DNA of 64,000 nucleotides from Dryocola sp032000125 (lineage in GTDB: Bacteria; Pseudomonadota; Gammaproteobacteria; Enterobacterales; Enterobacteriaceae): assembly GCA_032000125.1 (NCBI GenBank), contig DAMALH010000014.1, forward strand, positions 37,179 to 101,178, given 5' to 3'. The position numbers and the translations under genes were made by a program. A model generated the notes under the pieces. That model was not told the origin of the DNA and did not search any database. It saw only the letters and a list, made by a program, of their open reading frames with translations. Below, one piece after another: positions 25,637-33,880 of the stretch; positions within the stretch are counted from its first letter, which is position 1, and each line of letters starts with the position of its first letter.

Positions 25637-26419
25637 ATGAAAAAGTTGGTGTTGTCTCTTTCTCTGGTGCTGGCCTTTTCCAGCGTTACCACAGCATTCG
25701 CCGCTATTCCTAAAAACGTCCGTATCGGCACCGATCCAACCTATGCCCCGTTTGAATCGAAAAACGCCCAGGGCGAATTAGTCGGTTTTGATATAGATCT
25801 GGCAAAAGAACTCTGCAAACGCATCGAAACCAACTGCACCTTCGTTGAGAACCCGCTTGATGCGCTGATCCCTTCCCTGAAAGCGAAAAAAATCGACGTT
25901 ATCATGTCATCGCTTTCTATTACGGAAAAACGCCAGCAGGAGATCGCCTTCACCGACAAGCTGTACGCGGCTGATTCCCGTCTGGTGGTAGCCAAAGGCT
26001 CCCCGATCCAGCCGACGATTGAGTCGCTAAAGGGTAAACGCGTGGGCGTGCTGCAGGGCACCACTCAGGAAACCTACGGCAACGTGCACTGGGCGCCGAA
26101 AGGCATCGAGATTGTCTCTTACCAGGGCCAGGATTCTATCTACGCTGACCTGACGGCGGGCCGCATTGACGCCGCCTTCCAGGACGAAGTGGCGGCAAGC
26201 GAAGGCTTCCTCAAACAGCCAATCGGCAAAGACTACCAGTTTGGTGGCCCTTCTATTAAAGACAATAAACTGTTTGGCGTGGGCACCGGTATGGGGCTGC
26301 GTAAAGACGATAACGAACTGCGTGAAGCGCTGAACAAAGCCTTTGCCGACATGCGTAAAGACGGCACTTACGAGAAGCTCGCGAAGAAATATTTCGATTT
26401 TGACGTTTACGGTGGTTAA
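25637..26419 (+). CDS. hisJ: histidine-binding periplasmic protein HisJ
   Basis: 260 residues, as in E. coli. It is the high-affinity histidine receptor for HisQMP. The signal peptide covers about residues 1-22 (ending AFA). The mature protein begins AIPKNVRIGTDPTYAPFESKNAQGELVGFDID and aligns with ArgT across its length, reflecting an old duplication. ATG 25637 is preceded by TGAGGATAATT; a TTG four codons earlier is not preferred. The hisJ-hisQ gap contains a hairpin, in keeping with the much higher level of binding protein than of membrane subunits. Confidence 0.96.
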   Translation: MKKLVLSLSLVLAFSSVTTAFAAIPKNVRIGTDPTYAPFESKNAQGELVGFDIDLAKELCKRIETNCTFVENPLDALIPSLKAKKIDVIMSSLSITEKRQQEIAFTDKLYAADSRLVVAKGSPIQPTIESLKGKRVGVLQGTTQETYGNVHWAPKGIEIVSYQGQDSIYADLTAGRIDAAFQDEVAASEGFLKQPIGKDYQFGGPSIKDNKLFGVGTGMGLRKDDNELREALNKAFADMRKDGTYEKLAKKYFDFDVYGG

Positions 26420-26435
26420 CAGTCACCAGTGGTTA

Positions 26436-26462
26436 AACCTGCCCTGAAGCGACGGGCGGGTT
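26436..26462 (+). other. hairpin in the hisJ-hisQ gap
   Basis: Stem AACCTGCCC / GGGCGGGTT (one wobble) with a 9-nt loop. It stands in the position where Salmonella carries a REP element between hisJ and hisQ, and probably stabilises upstream mRNA. Confidence 0.6.
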
Positions 26463-26497
26463 GAGATTGTGCAGACACTGACGACAGGATACGCACC

Positions 26498-27184
26498 ATG
26501 CTGTATGGCTTTTCAGAAGTGATATTTAAAGGGGCGCTCGTCACGCTGGAACTGGCGCTAAGCTCCGTTATCCTCTCCGTGGTGATTGGTCTTGTCGGCG
26601 CGGGCGCTAAACTATCAAAAAATCGCCCGCTGGCGCTGCTGTTTGAGGGCTATACCACGCTTATTCGTGGCGTGCCGGATCTGGTGCTGATGCTGCTGAT
26701 TTTCTACGGCCTGCAAATGCTGCTCAACGGCGTTACCGATGCCTTAGGCCTGGCGCAGTTTGATATCGACCCTATGGTGGCCGGTATTATTACGCTTGGT
26801 TTTATCTACGGCGCCTATTTTACCGAAACCTTCCGCGGCGCTTTTCTCGCCGTGCCGCAGGGGCATATTGAAGCTGCCACGGCCTTTGGCTTTACCGGAT
26901 CGCAAACCTTCCGCCGCATACTTTTCCCCGCCATGATGCGCTACGCCTTGCCCGGCATCGGCAACAACTGGCAGGTTATTCTGAAAGCCACGGCGCTGGT
27001 CTCGTTATTGGGGCTGGAGGACGTGGTAAAAGCGACGCAGCTTGCGGGAAAAACGACCTGGCAGCCGTTCTATTTTGCGATTGTCGCCGGGATCATTTAT
27101 CTGGTGTTTACCACCCTGTCCAACGGTGTGCTGCTCTGGCTTGAACGCCGCTACTCTGTAGGCGTGAAGAGGGCCGAGCTATGA
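26498..27184 (+). CDS. hisQ: histidine/LAO ABC transporter permease HisQ
   Basis: 228 residues, as in E. coli. It is an inner-membrane permease of the polar amino acid family that pairs with HisM. About five hydrophobic helices are visible. The EAA-type cytoplasmic loop that contacts HisP is GHIEAATAFGFTGSQTFRRILFP. The stop overlaps the hisM start (ATGA). Confidence 0.96.
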   Translation: MLYGFSEVIFKGALVTLELALSSVILSVVIGLVGAGAKLSKNRPLALLFEGYTTLIRGVPDLVLMLLIFYGLQMLLNGVTDALGLAQFDIDPMVAGIITLGFIYGAYFTETFRGAFLAVPQGHIEAATAFGFTGSQTFRRILFPAMMRYALPGIGNNWQVILKATALVSLLGLEDVVKATQLAGKTTWQPFYFAIVAGIIYLVFTTLSNGVLLWLERRYSVGVKRAEL

Positions 27185-27897
27185 TCGATATCCTCCAGGA
27201 ATACTGGAAATCCCTTTTGTGGACCGACGGCTACCGCTTCACCGGCGTGGCCATCACGCTGTGGCTGCTGATTTCGTCCGTTGTGATGGGCGGTATTCTG
27301 GCGCTGCTCCTCGCTATCGGGCGCGTCTCAAGCAATAAATTTATCGCTTTCCCTATCTGGCTTTTCACCTACGTTTTTCGCGGTACGCCGCTGTATGTGC
27401 AGCTACTGGTGTTTTATTCCGGTATGTACACGCTGGAAGTGGTGAAGGGCACCGTGCTGCTAAACGAGTTCTTCCGCAGCGGGCTGAACTGCACCGTTCT
27501 GGCGCTCACGCTTAACACCTGCGCCTACACGACGGAGATTTTTGCCGGTGCCATTCGTTCGGTTCCGCACGGCGAAATTGAAGCGGCGCGGGCATACGGC
27601 TTTTCACGTGTGAAGATGTATCGCTGCATTATTCTGCCGGCGGCGCTGCGTATCGCGCTGCCCGCATACAGCAACGAGGTTATTTTAATGCTGCACTCCA
27701 CGGCGCTGGCGTTCACCGCCACCGTGCCGGATTTGCTAAAAATCGCCCGTGATATTAACTCCGCAACCTACCAGCCGTTTACCGCATTCGGTATCGCTGC
27801 GGTGTTATACCTGATTATCTCTTACGTGCTGATAAGCCTGTTTCGCCGCGCGGAAAAACGCTTTATGCAGCATGTTAAACCCAGCTCTTCGCACTGA
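27181..27897 (+). CDS. hisM: histidine/LAO ABC transporter permease HisM
   Basis: 238 residues, as in E. coli. It is the second permease subunit of the HisQMP2 complex. The EAA loop reads GEIEAARAYGFSRVKMYRCIILP, and several hydrophobic helices span the inner membrane. It overlaps hisQ by four bases, and hisP begins nine bases after its stop, so all three membrane-complex genes are translationally linked. Confidence 0.96.
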   Translation: MIDILQEYWKSLLWTDGYRFTGVAITLWLLISSVVMGGILALLLAIGRVSSNKFIAFPIWLFTYVFRGTPLYVQLLVFYSGMYTLEVVKGTVLLNEFFRSGLNCTVLALTLNTCAYTTEIFAGAIRSVPHGEIEAARAYGFSRVKMYRCIILPAALRIALPAYSNEVILMLHSTALAFTATVPDLLKIARDINSATYQPFTAFGIAAVLYLIISYVLISLFRRAEKRFMQHVKPSSSH

Positions 27898-27906
27898 GTG
27901 ATTTCC

Positions 27907-28680
27907 ATGGCTGAAAATAAATTAAACGTTACTGATTTGCATAAACGCTACGGCGAACATGAAGTGCTCAAAGGGGTTTCTCTGCAGGCCAACGCTGGCG
28001 ATGTGATAAGCATCATAGGTTCGTCCGGCTCGGGGAAAAGTACATTTTTACGCTGCATTAACTTCCTCGAAAAACCGAGCGAGGGCACGATTGCGGTGAG
28101 CAACCAGAACATCAATCTGGTGCGCGATAAAGACGGTCAGCTAAAGGTGGCGGATAAAAACCAGCTGCGTCTGCTGCGCACAAGGCTGACCATGGTGTTT
28201 CAGCACTTTAACCTGTGGAGCCATATGACGGTGCTGGAAAACGTGATGGAAGCGCCGATTCAGGTGCTGGGCCTGAGCAAACAGGAAGCCAAAGAGCGCG
28301 CTATCAGGTATCTGGCGAAAGTGGGCATCGACGAGCGCCAGCAGGCAAAATATCCGGTCCATCTTTCCGGCGGCCAGCAGCAGCGCGTTTCCATTGCCCG
28401 CGCTTTAGCCATGGAACCGGAAGTGTTGCTGTTTGATGAACCAACGTCCGCGCTGGACCCGGAACTGGTAGGCGAAGTGCTGCGCATCATGCAGAAGCTT
28501 GCCGAAGAGGGGAAAACGATGGTGGTGGTCACCCATGAAATGGACTTTGCCCGCCACGTTTCAAGCCACGTGATTTTCCTGCACCAGGGGCGCATTGAAG
28601 AAGAGGGCGCGCCGGATGAGCTGTTCGGCAATCCTAAAAGCGCGCGCCTGCAGCAGTTTTTATCCGGCTCGCTGAAATAA
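27907..28680 (+). CDS. hisP: histidine/LAO ABC transporter ATPase HisP
   Basis: 257 residues, as in E. coli. It is the nucleotide-binding subunit, acting as a dimer on HisQM. Walker A GSSGSGKST (38-46), the ABC signature LSGGQQQR, Walker B VLLFDEPTSALDPE and the switch histidine in VVTHEM are all intact. ATG 27907 gives the E. coli length, although a GTG at 27898 would add three codons. It is closed by a hairpin directly after the stop. Confidence 0.97.
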   Translation: MAENKLNVTDLHKRYGEHEVLKGVSLQANAGDVISIIGSSGSGKSTFLRCINFLEKPSEGTIAVSNQNINLVRDKDGQLKVADKNQLRLLRTRLTMVFQHFNLWSHMTVLENVMEAPIQVLGLSKQEAKERAIRYLAKVGIDERQQAKYPVHLSGGQQQRVSIARALAMEPEVLLFDEPTSALDPELVGEVLRIMQKLAEEGKTMVVVTHEMDFARHVSSHVIFLHQGRIEEEGAPDELFGNPKSARLQQFLSGSLK

Positions 28681-28683
28681 GAA

Positions 28684-28706
28684 AACGGGCAGAAAATCTG
28701 CCCGTT
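28684..28706. terminator. hairpin between hisP and the convergent hypothetical gene
   Basis: Perfect 9-bp stem AACGGGCAG / CTGCCCGTT with loop AAAAT. The right flank is CAGGTTATG, so the T-run is weak for the plus strand. On the minus strand the 3' flank is TTC. Confidence 0.65.
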
Positions 28707-28710
28707 CAGG

Positions 28711-29817
28711 TTATGTCCGCGGCAGTTTTGCCTGCTGGCGCTTTTCCTGACTGATGGCTTTCAGGCGCACGATATCAAACAGGGGCAAACCGTACAGAAA
28801 GCTCGTGGTTCGGACATCGCTTTTACGATCGGGCCGCGAGTGTTCATGATGGGGGAAAAACGCCAGGTCGGGATGATCCGGCGCTGAATCGGCCCGGTAG
28901 ACGGCTTTCTTATCATCCGGCCTGAACAGCATATAGCTGTAATCCATCAGGGTATTGAGCCTCAGCAGCCAGCGCCAGCCTTCCCCTAGCCGAATCTCAA
29001 GCAGCCATCCGCGTTTGCGTTTCTCGCACTGTCCTGGCTCACCTTCCAGCTCGTCCGCAACGTGCTGATGAATATCAGCGATCATTTCGTCCGGGATCGC
29101 TTTCCACCTTCTGGTAAGAGGCAGATCCAGGGAGAGATTAAAAATCCCCAGCAGAAACGTTAAGACGTTCGGCGCCTCGCCCGCAAGCTTTAGATGATGC
29201 TGACAAACCGGCAGTTGTACCAGGGTAGAGGCGTCCGGCGGAATGCCAATGGTGGTGTTGGCGTAGCCGGTAGCGGGGGCATTGCAGGCTATACATCCCA
29301 CTTCGCCCGAGAAGATAACGGTCTTATTAACGCTGGTATTGGCCATCCTCCCCTGCGCCAGCGCGGTCTGCTGCTGGGTTTTCGTTTCTGTCCACTCATA
29401 CCAGCGACGATATATTTCCCTTGCCGAAGGCGTGTCCAGCATCTGATATAAATCTGATTCTGTAGCAATAGCTTTCCAGGGACGATCGGTGCTGCCGCGC
29501 AGTGCGAAGCGGGGGCTTTTGAAACGGTAGGTTCTTAAACATCCGCAGTGCGGCGTCGCTTCGTAGATCAGGACACCTTCCTGATCATCCCTGAGCCAGT
29601 AACGGGCGTCTGCTTCATCAAACAGCATTTGCCAGAGTGCTTCGCTGCTGCAAACGCATTCCACGATGAAGGGCAGGCGGCGTGGATAAAAATCGAAATT
29701 ACGAAACGCAAGCGCCGCTACGCACAGATCTATCGTGGCGGCGCTCCTTTCATCGGGAGAACAGCTCTGAAAAATGTCGTCGACGTTAAATAAGCGGAAA
29801 TGAGTATTTTTATTCAT
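28711..29817 (-). CDS. hypothetical protein with possible zinc motif and TumE-like C-terminus
   Basis: 368 residues; I do not recognise the full-length family. The N-terminal part (about 1-165) has no familiar motif. A CxxC...CxxH arrangement (C175, C178, C205, H208) may bind zinc. The C-terminal part (about 270-355) contains YSYMLFRPD and RADSAPDHPDLAFFPHHEH, which resemble the YSY...RxDNxPHH...FPHHxH core of DUF6516/TumE proteins (toxins of some TA pairs). No antitoxin-like neighbour is seen. It starts four bases after the yfcH stop and is probably co-transcribed with it. E. coli has the unrelated yfcI/rpnB here, so this spot varies among enterobacteria. Confidence 0.75.
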   Translation of the reverse strand: MNKNTHFRLFNVDDIFQSCSPDERSAATIDLCVAALAFRNFDFYPRRLPFIVECVCSSEALWQMLFDEADARYWLRDDQEGVLIYEATPHCGCLRTYRFKSPRFALRGSTDRPWKAIATESDLYQMLDTPSAREIYRRWYEWTETKTQQQTALAQGRMANTSVNKTVIFSGEVGCIACNAPATGYANTTIGIPPDASTLVQLPVCQHHLKLAGEAPNVLTFLLGIFNLSLDLPLTRRWKAIPDEMIADIHQHVADELEGEPGQCEKRKRGWLLEIRLGEGWRWLLRLNTLMDYSYMLFRPDDKKAVYRADSAPDHPDLAFFPHHEHSRPDRKSDVRTTSFLYGLPLFDIVRLKAISQEKRQQAKLPRT

Positions 29818-29821
29818 TCAG

Positions 29822-30715
29822 TTAACGCACTACGTCGGCCAAAGCCTCTTCCAGATCGAAATACCGGAAGCCAAATCCGGACTCCTCCAGACGTTTAGGC
29901 AGCGCTCGCTGCCCGCCCAGCACCAGAACCGCAGATTCGCCCATCAGCAGCTTCACCGCCGTTGCAGGGGCACGCATAAAGGCCGGGCGATTCAGCACGT
30001 GACCAAGCGCATGGGAGAACTGTTCGTTGCGTACGGGATAGGGCGAAACCATATTGAACGGGCCGCGCAGATCGTTGTTCAACAGCCACAGAATGCCGTT
30101 GACCATATCATCGATGTGGATCCACGCGAGATATTGGCGGCCAGAGCCCACCGGGCCGCCAAGCCCTAAGCGAAAAATCGGCAGCAGTTTTGCCAGAATG
30201 CCGCCTTTTGGCGCCAGCACAACGCCGGTGCGCAGCAGGCAAACGCGGGTGTTTTCGCTTTGCGCGCCGCAGGCGATTTGCTCCCAGCGGGCGCAAAGCT
30301 TATGGGTAAATTCGTTATGCGGCGGCTCATCTTCGGTAACCACTACTTCGCCCAAATCACCGTAGTAGCCTGCGGCAGAGCCGGAGATCAGCACGGAAGG
30401 CGGCGTCTGGCTCGCGTTGAACATTTCTACCAGGCGGTCGGTAATCTGCCAGCGGCTCTGGCACAGGCGCTGCTTTTGCGTTTCCGTCCAGCGCTTATCG
30501 GCGATGGATTCCCCCGCGAGGTTAATCACGGCGTCGAAACCGTCCAGATTTGCATGGTCGTTCAGCCCTTTCCACAGCGTGACGCCGGGGTCGAGCCGAG
30601 CACGAGCTTTGTCCGGGTCCCTGGTCACCACGGTAACGCTGTGCCCGGTTTCCAGCAATCGCGGAACCAGATGGCTGCCAATAAGCCCGGTACCGCCGGT
30701 AATCAGTATCTGCAT
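29822..30715 (-). CDS. yfcH: SDR-type NAD(P)-binding epimerase family protein YfcH
   Basis: 297 residues, as in E. coli YfcH. It belongs to the SDR39U1 subgroup of extended short-chain dehydrogenases/epimerases. The nucleotide-binding motif ITGGTGLIGSHL is at the N-terminus, followed by VINLAGESIADKRWTE and the C-terminal DUF1731-type segment (RNEQFSHALGHVLNRPAFMRAPA). The substrate is unknown. It lies 22 bases after folX and directly ahead of the hypothetical gene. Confidence 0.93.
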   Translation of the reverse strand: MQILITGGTGLIGSHLVPRLLETGHSVTVVTRDPDKARARLDPGVTLWKGLNDHANLDGFDAVINLAGESIADKRWTETQKQRLCQSRWQITDRLVEMFNASQTPPSVLISGSAAGYYGDLGEVVVTEDEPPHNEFTHKLCARWEQIACGAQSENTRVCLLRTGVVLAPKGGILAKLLPIFRLGLGGPVGSGRQYLAWIHIDDMVNGILWLLNNDLRGPFNMVSPYPVRNEQFSHALGHVLNRPAFMRAPATAVKLLMGESAVLVLGGQRALPKRLEESGFGFRYFDLEEALADVVR

Positions 30716-30737
30716 GCGCCTCTCCTGTCGGGTGCGC

Positions 30738-31106
30738 CTACCTTCGCCAGCTCATGGTCATGGATACCGAGTCGGCATAACGCAGCGCGTGAAGTTTATC
30801 GATCTCCACTTCAGCATACGACACCCACGGATGGTCACATGCGATATCGAGCACATCCTGAGTTAATTTTTCCAGCAGAGAGAAGCGGTTATTCTCCACT
30901 AACTGAATGATGTTCTTGGTGATGGTGCGGTAGTTAAGCGCATCGTTAATGTCTTCACTGGCGCGTGCCCTGTCTGCCGGGTAATGAATCGCGACGTTAA
31001 CGACGATATCCTGACGGTTGGCAATCTCTTCTTCTTTAATGCCGATAAAAGTGCGCAGGCGGAGATTTTTAATGCGGATCATAGCGTCTGGCTGAGGGGA
31101 TAACAT
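30738..31106 (-). CDS. folX: dihydroneopterin triphosphate 2'-epimerase FolX
   Basis: 122 residues (E. coli 120). It epimerises 7,8-dihydroneopterin triphosphate at C2' to dihydromonapterin triphosphate, a step in tetrahydromonapterin synthesis with FolM. The FolB-like tunnelling fold is recognised by IRIKNLRLRTFIGIKEEE, SEDINDALNYRTI and LHALRYADSVSM. ATG 31106 has a GGAGG ribosome site; the frame stays open 11 codons upstream without such a site. Confidence 0.95.
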   Translation of the reverse strand: MLSPQPDAMIRIKNLRLRTFIGIKEEEIANRQDIVVNVAIHYPADRARASEDINDALNYRTITKNIIQLVENNRFSLLEKLTQDVLDIACDHPWVSYAEVEIDKLHALRYADSVSMTMSWRR

Positions 31107-31176
31107 TGCAGGTTTCCTCCGTGTGTAGCTTCCCGCCACAGATTACACCACAGCGGGAAGATTTAGACACGCGGCC

Positions 31177-31806
31177 TTAGAGGATTTCTGCCTGTTGGTA
31201 AGCCCGTTCCGTTGCCGGACGCGAGCGAATGCGTTCACACCAGTTTTTTACTGCGGGATAGGCCGCCAGATCGATGCGCTGGCGCTCGTGTGAAACCGTC
31301 CATGGATAAGTGGCGATATCCGCAATGCTGTACTCCTGTCCACCCAGCCACGGCGATTTTTCCAGTTGCCTGTTAAGCACGCCATACAAACGCTGGGTTT
31401 CCACCTGGTAGCGCTCGATGGCGTAGGGAACGGTCTGCGGAGCAAAATGGTTAAAGTGATGATTCTGCCCCAGCATTGGACCAAACCCGCCGACCTGCCA
31501 GAAGAGCCATTGCAGGGTATGGGCGCGCTCGCGAAGGTCTTTACTGAGCAGCAAATTCGTTTTCTCCGCCAGGTAAAGCAAAATCGCCCCGGATTCAAAA
31601 ATGCTTAACGGGCCGCTGCCGTCGGCGGGCAGATTGTCGACTATTGCCGGGATTTTGTTGTTCGGGGCGATGGCGAGGAATTCCGGTCTGAACTGATCCC
31701 CTTTGCCAATATCAATGCGATGAATGGTGTATTCCAGCCCGGCTTCTTCCAGAAACAGCGTGATTTTGTGGCCGTTTGGCGTTGGTGCGTAGAAGAGATC
31801 GATCAT
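31177..31806 (-). CDS. yfcG: GSH-dependent disulfide-bond oxidoreductase YfcG
   Basis: 209 residues (E. coli 215). It is a glutathione transferase homologue of the nu class that in E. coli reduces disulfides using two bound glutathiones rather than acting as a classical transferase. The thioredoxin-fold N-domain has YAPTPNGHKITLFLEEAG and the cis-proline stretch NNKIPAIVDN with ESGAILLYLAEK. The helical C-domain has GGQEYSIADIATYPW. ATG 31806 is used, since TTG two codons earlier is unlikely. It is divergent from its relative yfcF. Confidence 0.94.
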   Translation of the reverse strand: MIDLFYAPTPNGHKITLFLEEAGLEYTIHRIDIGKGDQFRPEFLAIAPNNKIPAIVDNLPADGSGPLSIFESGAILLYLAEKTNLLLSKDLRERAHTLQWLFWQVGGFGPMLGQNHHFNHFAPQTVPYAIERYQVETQRLYGVLNRQLEKSPWLGGQEYSIADIATYPWTVSHERQRIDLAAYPAVKNWCERIRSRPATERAYQQAEIL

Positions 31807-31957
31807 GGTCAAACTCCGTCATATCAGTTTTTTGCAACCCCTTGCAGTATAGGCTTTGTGGGGTGAGGCGGGTGAGCAAAGTTGAAGTTTGCCCAGGTGA
31901 CAGCTACGGTTTTTCGCTATATGTTCAACAGTCGGAAGCGATGAGACGAGGATAAAA

Positions 31958-32602
31958 ATGAGCCAGCCTGCGATAACACTTTGGTCCGATGCCAACTATT
32001 TCAGTCCCTACGTGCTTTCGGTCTACGTTGCCCTCAATGAGAAAGGACTCAGCTTCGCCCTGCAGACCGTCGATCTCGTCGCCGGACAAAATTTGCAGCC
32101 AGGCTGGAAGGGCTACGATCTTACGCGCCGGGTGCCGGTGCTTGCGGTGGATGATTTTGTCCTCAGCGAATCCTCAGCCATTGATGAATATCTGGAAGAG
32201 CGCTTTGCGCCGCCGACCTGGGAGCGAATCTATCCTCTCGACATTGAAAAGCGCGCGCGTGCGCGTCAGATTCAGGCCTGGCTGCGCAGCGATCTGATGC
32301 CTATCCGCGAAGAGCGCCCGACGGATGTCGTTTTCGGCGGCGTGAAAAAGCCGGCCCTGAGCGATGCGGGGCTCAAGGCCGCCGAGAAGCTTATCTCAAC
32401 GGCTGAGGCGATGTTGCCTGACGGCCAGCAGAACCTGTTTGGCGAGTGGTGTATCGCCGATACCGACCTTGCCCTGATGCTAAACCGGCTGATCCTGAAC
32501 GGAGACGATGTGCCCGAACGCCTGCAGGAGTATGCTGCGTTCCAGTGGCAGCGGGCGTCCGTACAGCGCTACATTGCTCGTTCAGCGAAGCGCGCGGGCT
32601 GA
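31958..32602 (+). CDS. yfcF: glutathione S-transferase YfcF
   Basis: 214 residues, as in E. coli. It is a cytosolic GST with an N-terminal thioredoxin fold (SDANYFSPYVLSVYVALNEKGL, RRVPVLAVDDFVLSESSAIDEYL) and a helical C-domain. E. coli YfcF has transferase and peroxidase activity and contributes to oxidative stress tolerance. The ribosome site GACGAGGA precedes the ATG. It is followed by yfcE. Confidence 0.94.
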   Translation: MSQPAITLWSDANYFSPYVLSVYVALNEKGLSFALQTVDLVAGQNLQPGWKGYDLTRRVPVLAVDDFVLSESSAIDEYLEERFAPPTWERIYPLDIEKRARARQIQAWLRSDLMPIREERPTDVVFGGVKKPALSDAGLKAAEKLISTAEAMLPDGQQNLFGEWCIADTDLALMLNRLILNGDDVPERLQEYAAFQWQRASVQRYIARSAKRAG

Positions 32603-32660
32603 TCCGTACGATTTTGTTCGCTATCATTAAGCCCACTACCGTTAAAAGAGATGTGGATTT

Positions 32661-33212
32661 ATGAAGCTGATGTTTGCCTCGGATATTCATGGGTCGCTGC
32701 CGGCAACCGAGAAAGTGCTGGCGATTTTTGCGCAGAGCGGCGCGCGATGGCTCATTCTGGTTGGTGATTTGCTCTACCACGGGCCGCGCAATGCCCTGCC
32801 AGAGGGATACGATCCGGCGGCGGTGGCGCAGAGGCTTAACAGCGTGGCGGATAAAATCATCGCCGTGCGCGGCAATTGCGACAGCGAAGTTGACCAGATG
32901 CTGTTGCACTTCCCCATTACCGCGCCTTTTGCACAAATTCTGTTGCCGGAGCAGCGTTTATTTGTCACCCACGGCCATCTTTTTAATCCTGATAATTTGC
33001 CGCCTCTGGCGCCCCACGACGCGCTGATTTTCGGCCATACTCATCTTCCGGTAGCTGAAAAACGTGACGGGCTTTACTTCTTCAACCCAGGCTCGGTGAG
33101 CATCCCGAAAGGGGGATTTGAGGCGAGTTACGGCATGTTGAATGACGGTGTTCTGACCGTTCGCACGCTGAATAATGATGGGGTTATTGCGCAGGTCGGC
33201 ATTACCCCGTAA
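32661..33212 (+). CDS. yfcE: metallophosphoesterase YfcE
   Basis: 183 residues (E. coli 184). It is a calcineurin-like phosphodiesterase; E. coli YfcE is manganese-dependent and active on artificial phosphodiesters, and its natural substrate is unknown. The metal-binding motifs are complete: SDIHGS (D8, H10), GDLLYHGP, VRGNCDSEVD, THGHLF and FGHTHLP. It forms a cluster with yfcF and yfcD. Confidence 0.95.
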   Translation: MKLMFASDIHGSLPATEKVLAIFAQSGARWLILVGDLLYHGPRNALPEGYDPAAVAQRLNSVADKIIAVRGNCDSEVDQMLLHFPITAPFAQILLPEQRLFVTHGHLFNPDNLPPLAPHDALIFGHTHLPVAEKRDGLYFFNPGSVSIPKGGFEASYGMLNDGVLTVRTLNNDGVIAQVGITP

Positions 33213-33271
33213 CTTACCGTTTGTAAAACCGATAACGCGCCGTAAGAGCGCCCTTAAGAGAAGGTTTCCCG

Positions 33272-33817
33272 ATGGTGGAACAGAATCATTTTGTTGGCAC
33301 GGAATGGGTAGACATTGTCAATGAAGACAATGAGGTGATAGCGCAAGCCAGCCGCGAGCAGATGCGCGCGCAGCGGTTACGCCATCGCGCTACCTATATT
33401 GTTGTTCATGACGGCATGGGCAAGATTCTGGTACAGCGCCGCACCGAAACGAAAGATTTTCTGCCGGGCATGCTTGATGCTACCGCCGGCGGCGTCGTTC
33501 AGTCTGATGAACAGCTTCTCGATTCTGCGCGCCGCGAGGCGGAAGAAGAGCTGGGGATCGCGGGCGTTCCCTTTGCCGAGCATGGGCAGTTCTATTTCGA
33601 AGATGAACACTGTCGTGTATGGGGCGGGTTGTTTAGCTGCGTCTCTCATGGCCCCTTTGCGCTGCAGGAAGAGGAGGTCAGCGAGGTGAGCTGGATGTCT
33701 CCGGAAGAAATAACCGCCCGCTGCGATGAGTTCACCCCGGATTCGCTCAAGGCGCTGTCGCTGTGGATGACGCGCAACGCCAAAAATGAGAAGCAGTCGG
33801 CAACGGCTGCGGAGTAG
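33272..33817 (+). CDS. yfcD: Nudix hydrolase YfcD
   Basis: 181 residues (E. coli 180). It belongs to the Nudix pyrophosphohydrolase superfamily, near isopentenyl-diphosphate isomerase-like members; its substrate is unknown. The Nudix box is complete from G74 to I96 (G-x5-E-x7-REAEEELGI). In E. coli yfcC lies between yfcD and pta. Here the gene is followed 63 bp later by the convergent pentitol island. Confidence 0.94.
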   Translation: MVEQNHFVGTEWVDIVNEDNEVIAQASREQMRAQRLRHRATYIVVHDGMGKILVQRRTETKDFLPGMLDATAGGVVQSDEQLLDSARREAEEELGIAGVPFAEHGQFYFEDEHCRVWGGLFSCVSHGPFALQEEEVSEVSWMSPEEITARCDEFTPDSLKALSLWMTRNAKNEKQSATAAE

Positions 33818-33830
33818 TTCCACTCCCCAA

Positions 33831-33857
33831 GGGCGGATAAGCTTGTGCCATCCGCCC
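33831..33857. terminator. hairpin between convergent yfcD and rbtK
   Basis: 8-bp stem GGGCGGAT / ATCCGCCC with an 11-nt loop and no clear T-run. It marks the left junction of the accessory island. Confidence 0.5.
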
Positions 33858-33880
33858 CGCAATATCTCCCCGCGCTGCTT

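Noticed and set aside
28711..29817. Assignment as yfcI/rpnB from its position next to yfcH
   Set aside because: The sequence shows none of the RpnB nuclease (PD-(D/E)XK transposase-like) features; only the position agrees.
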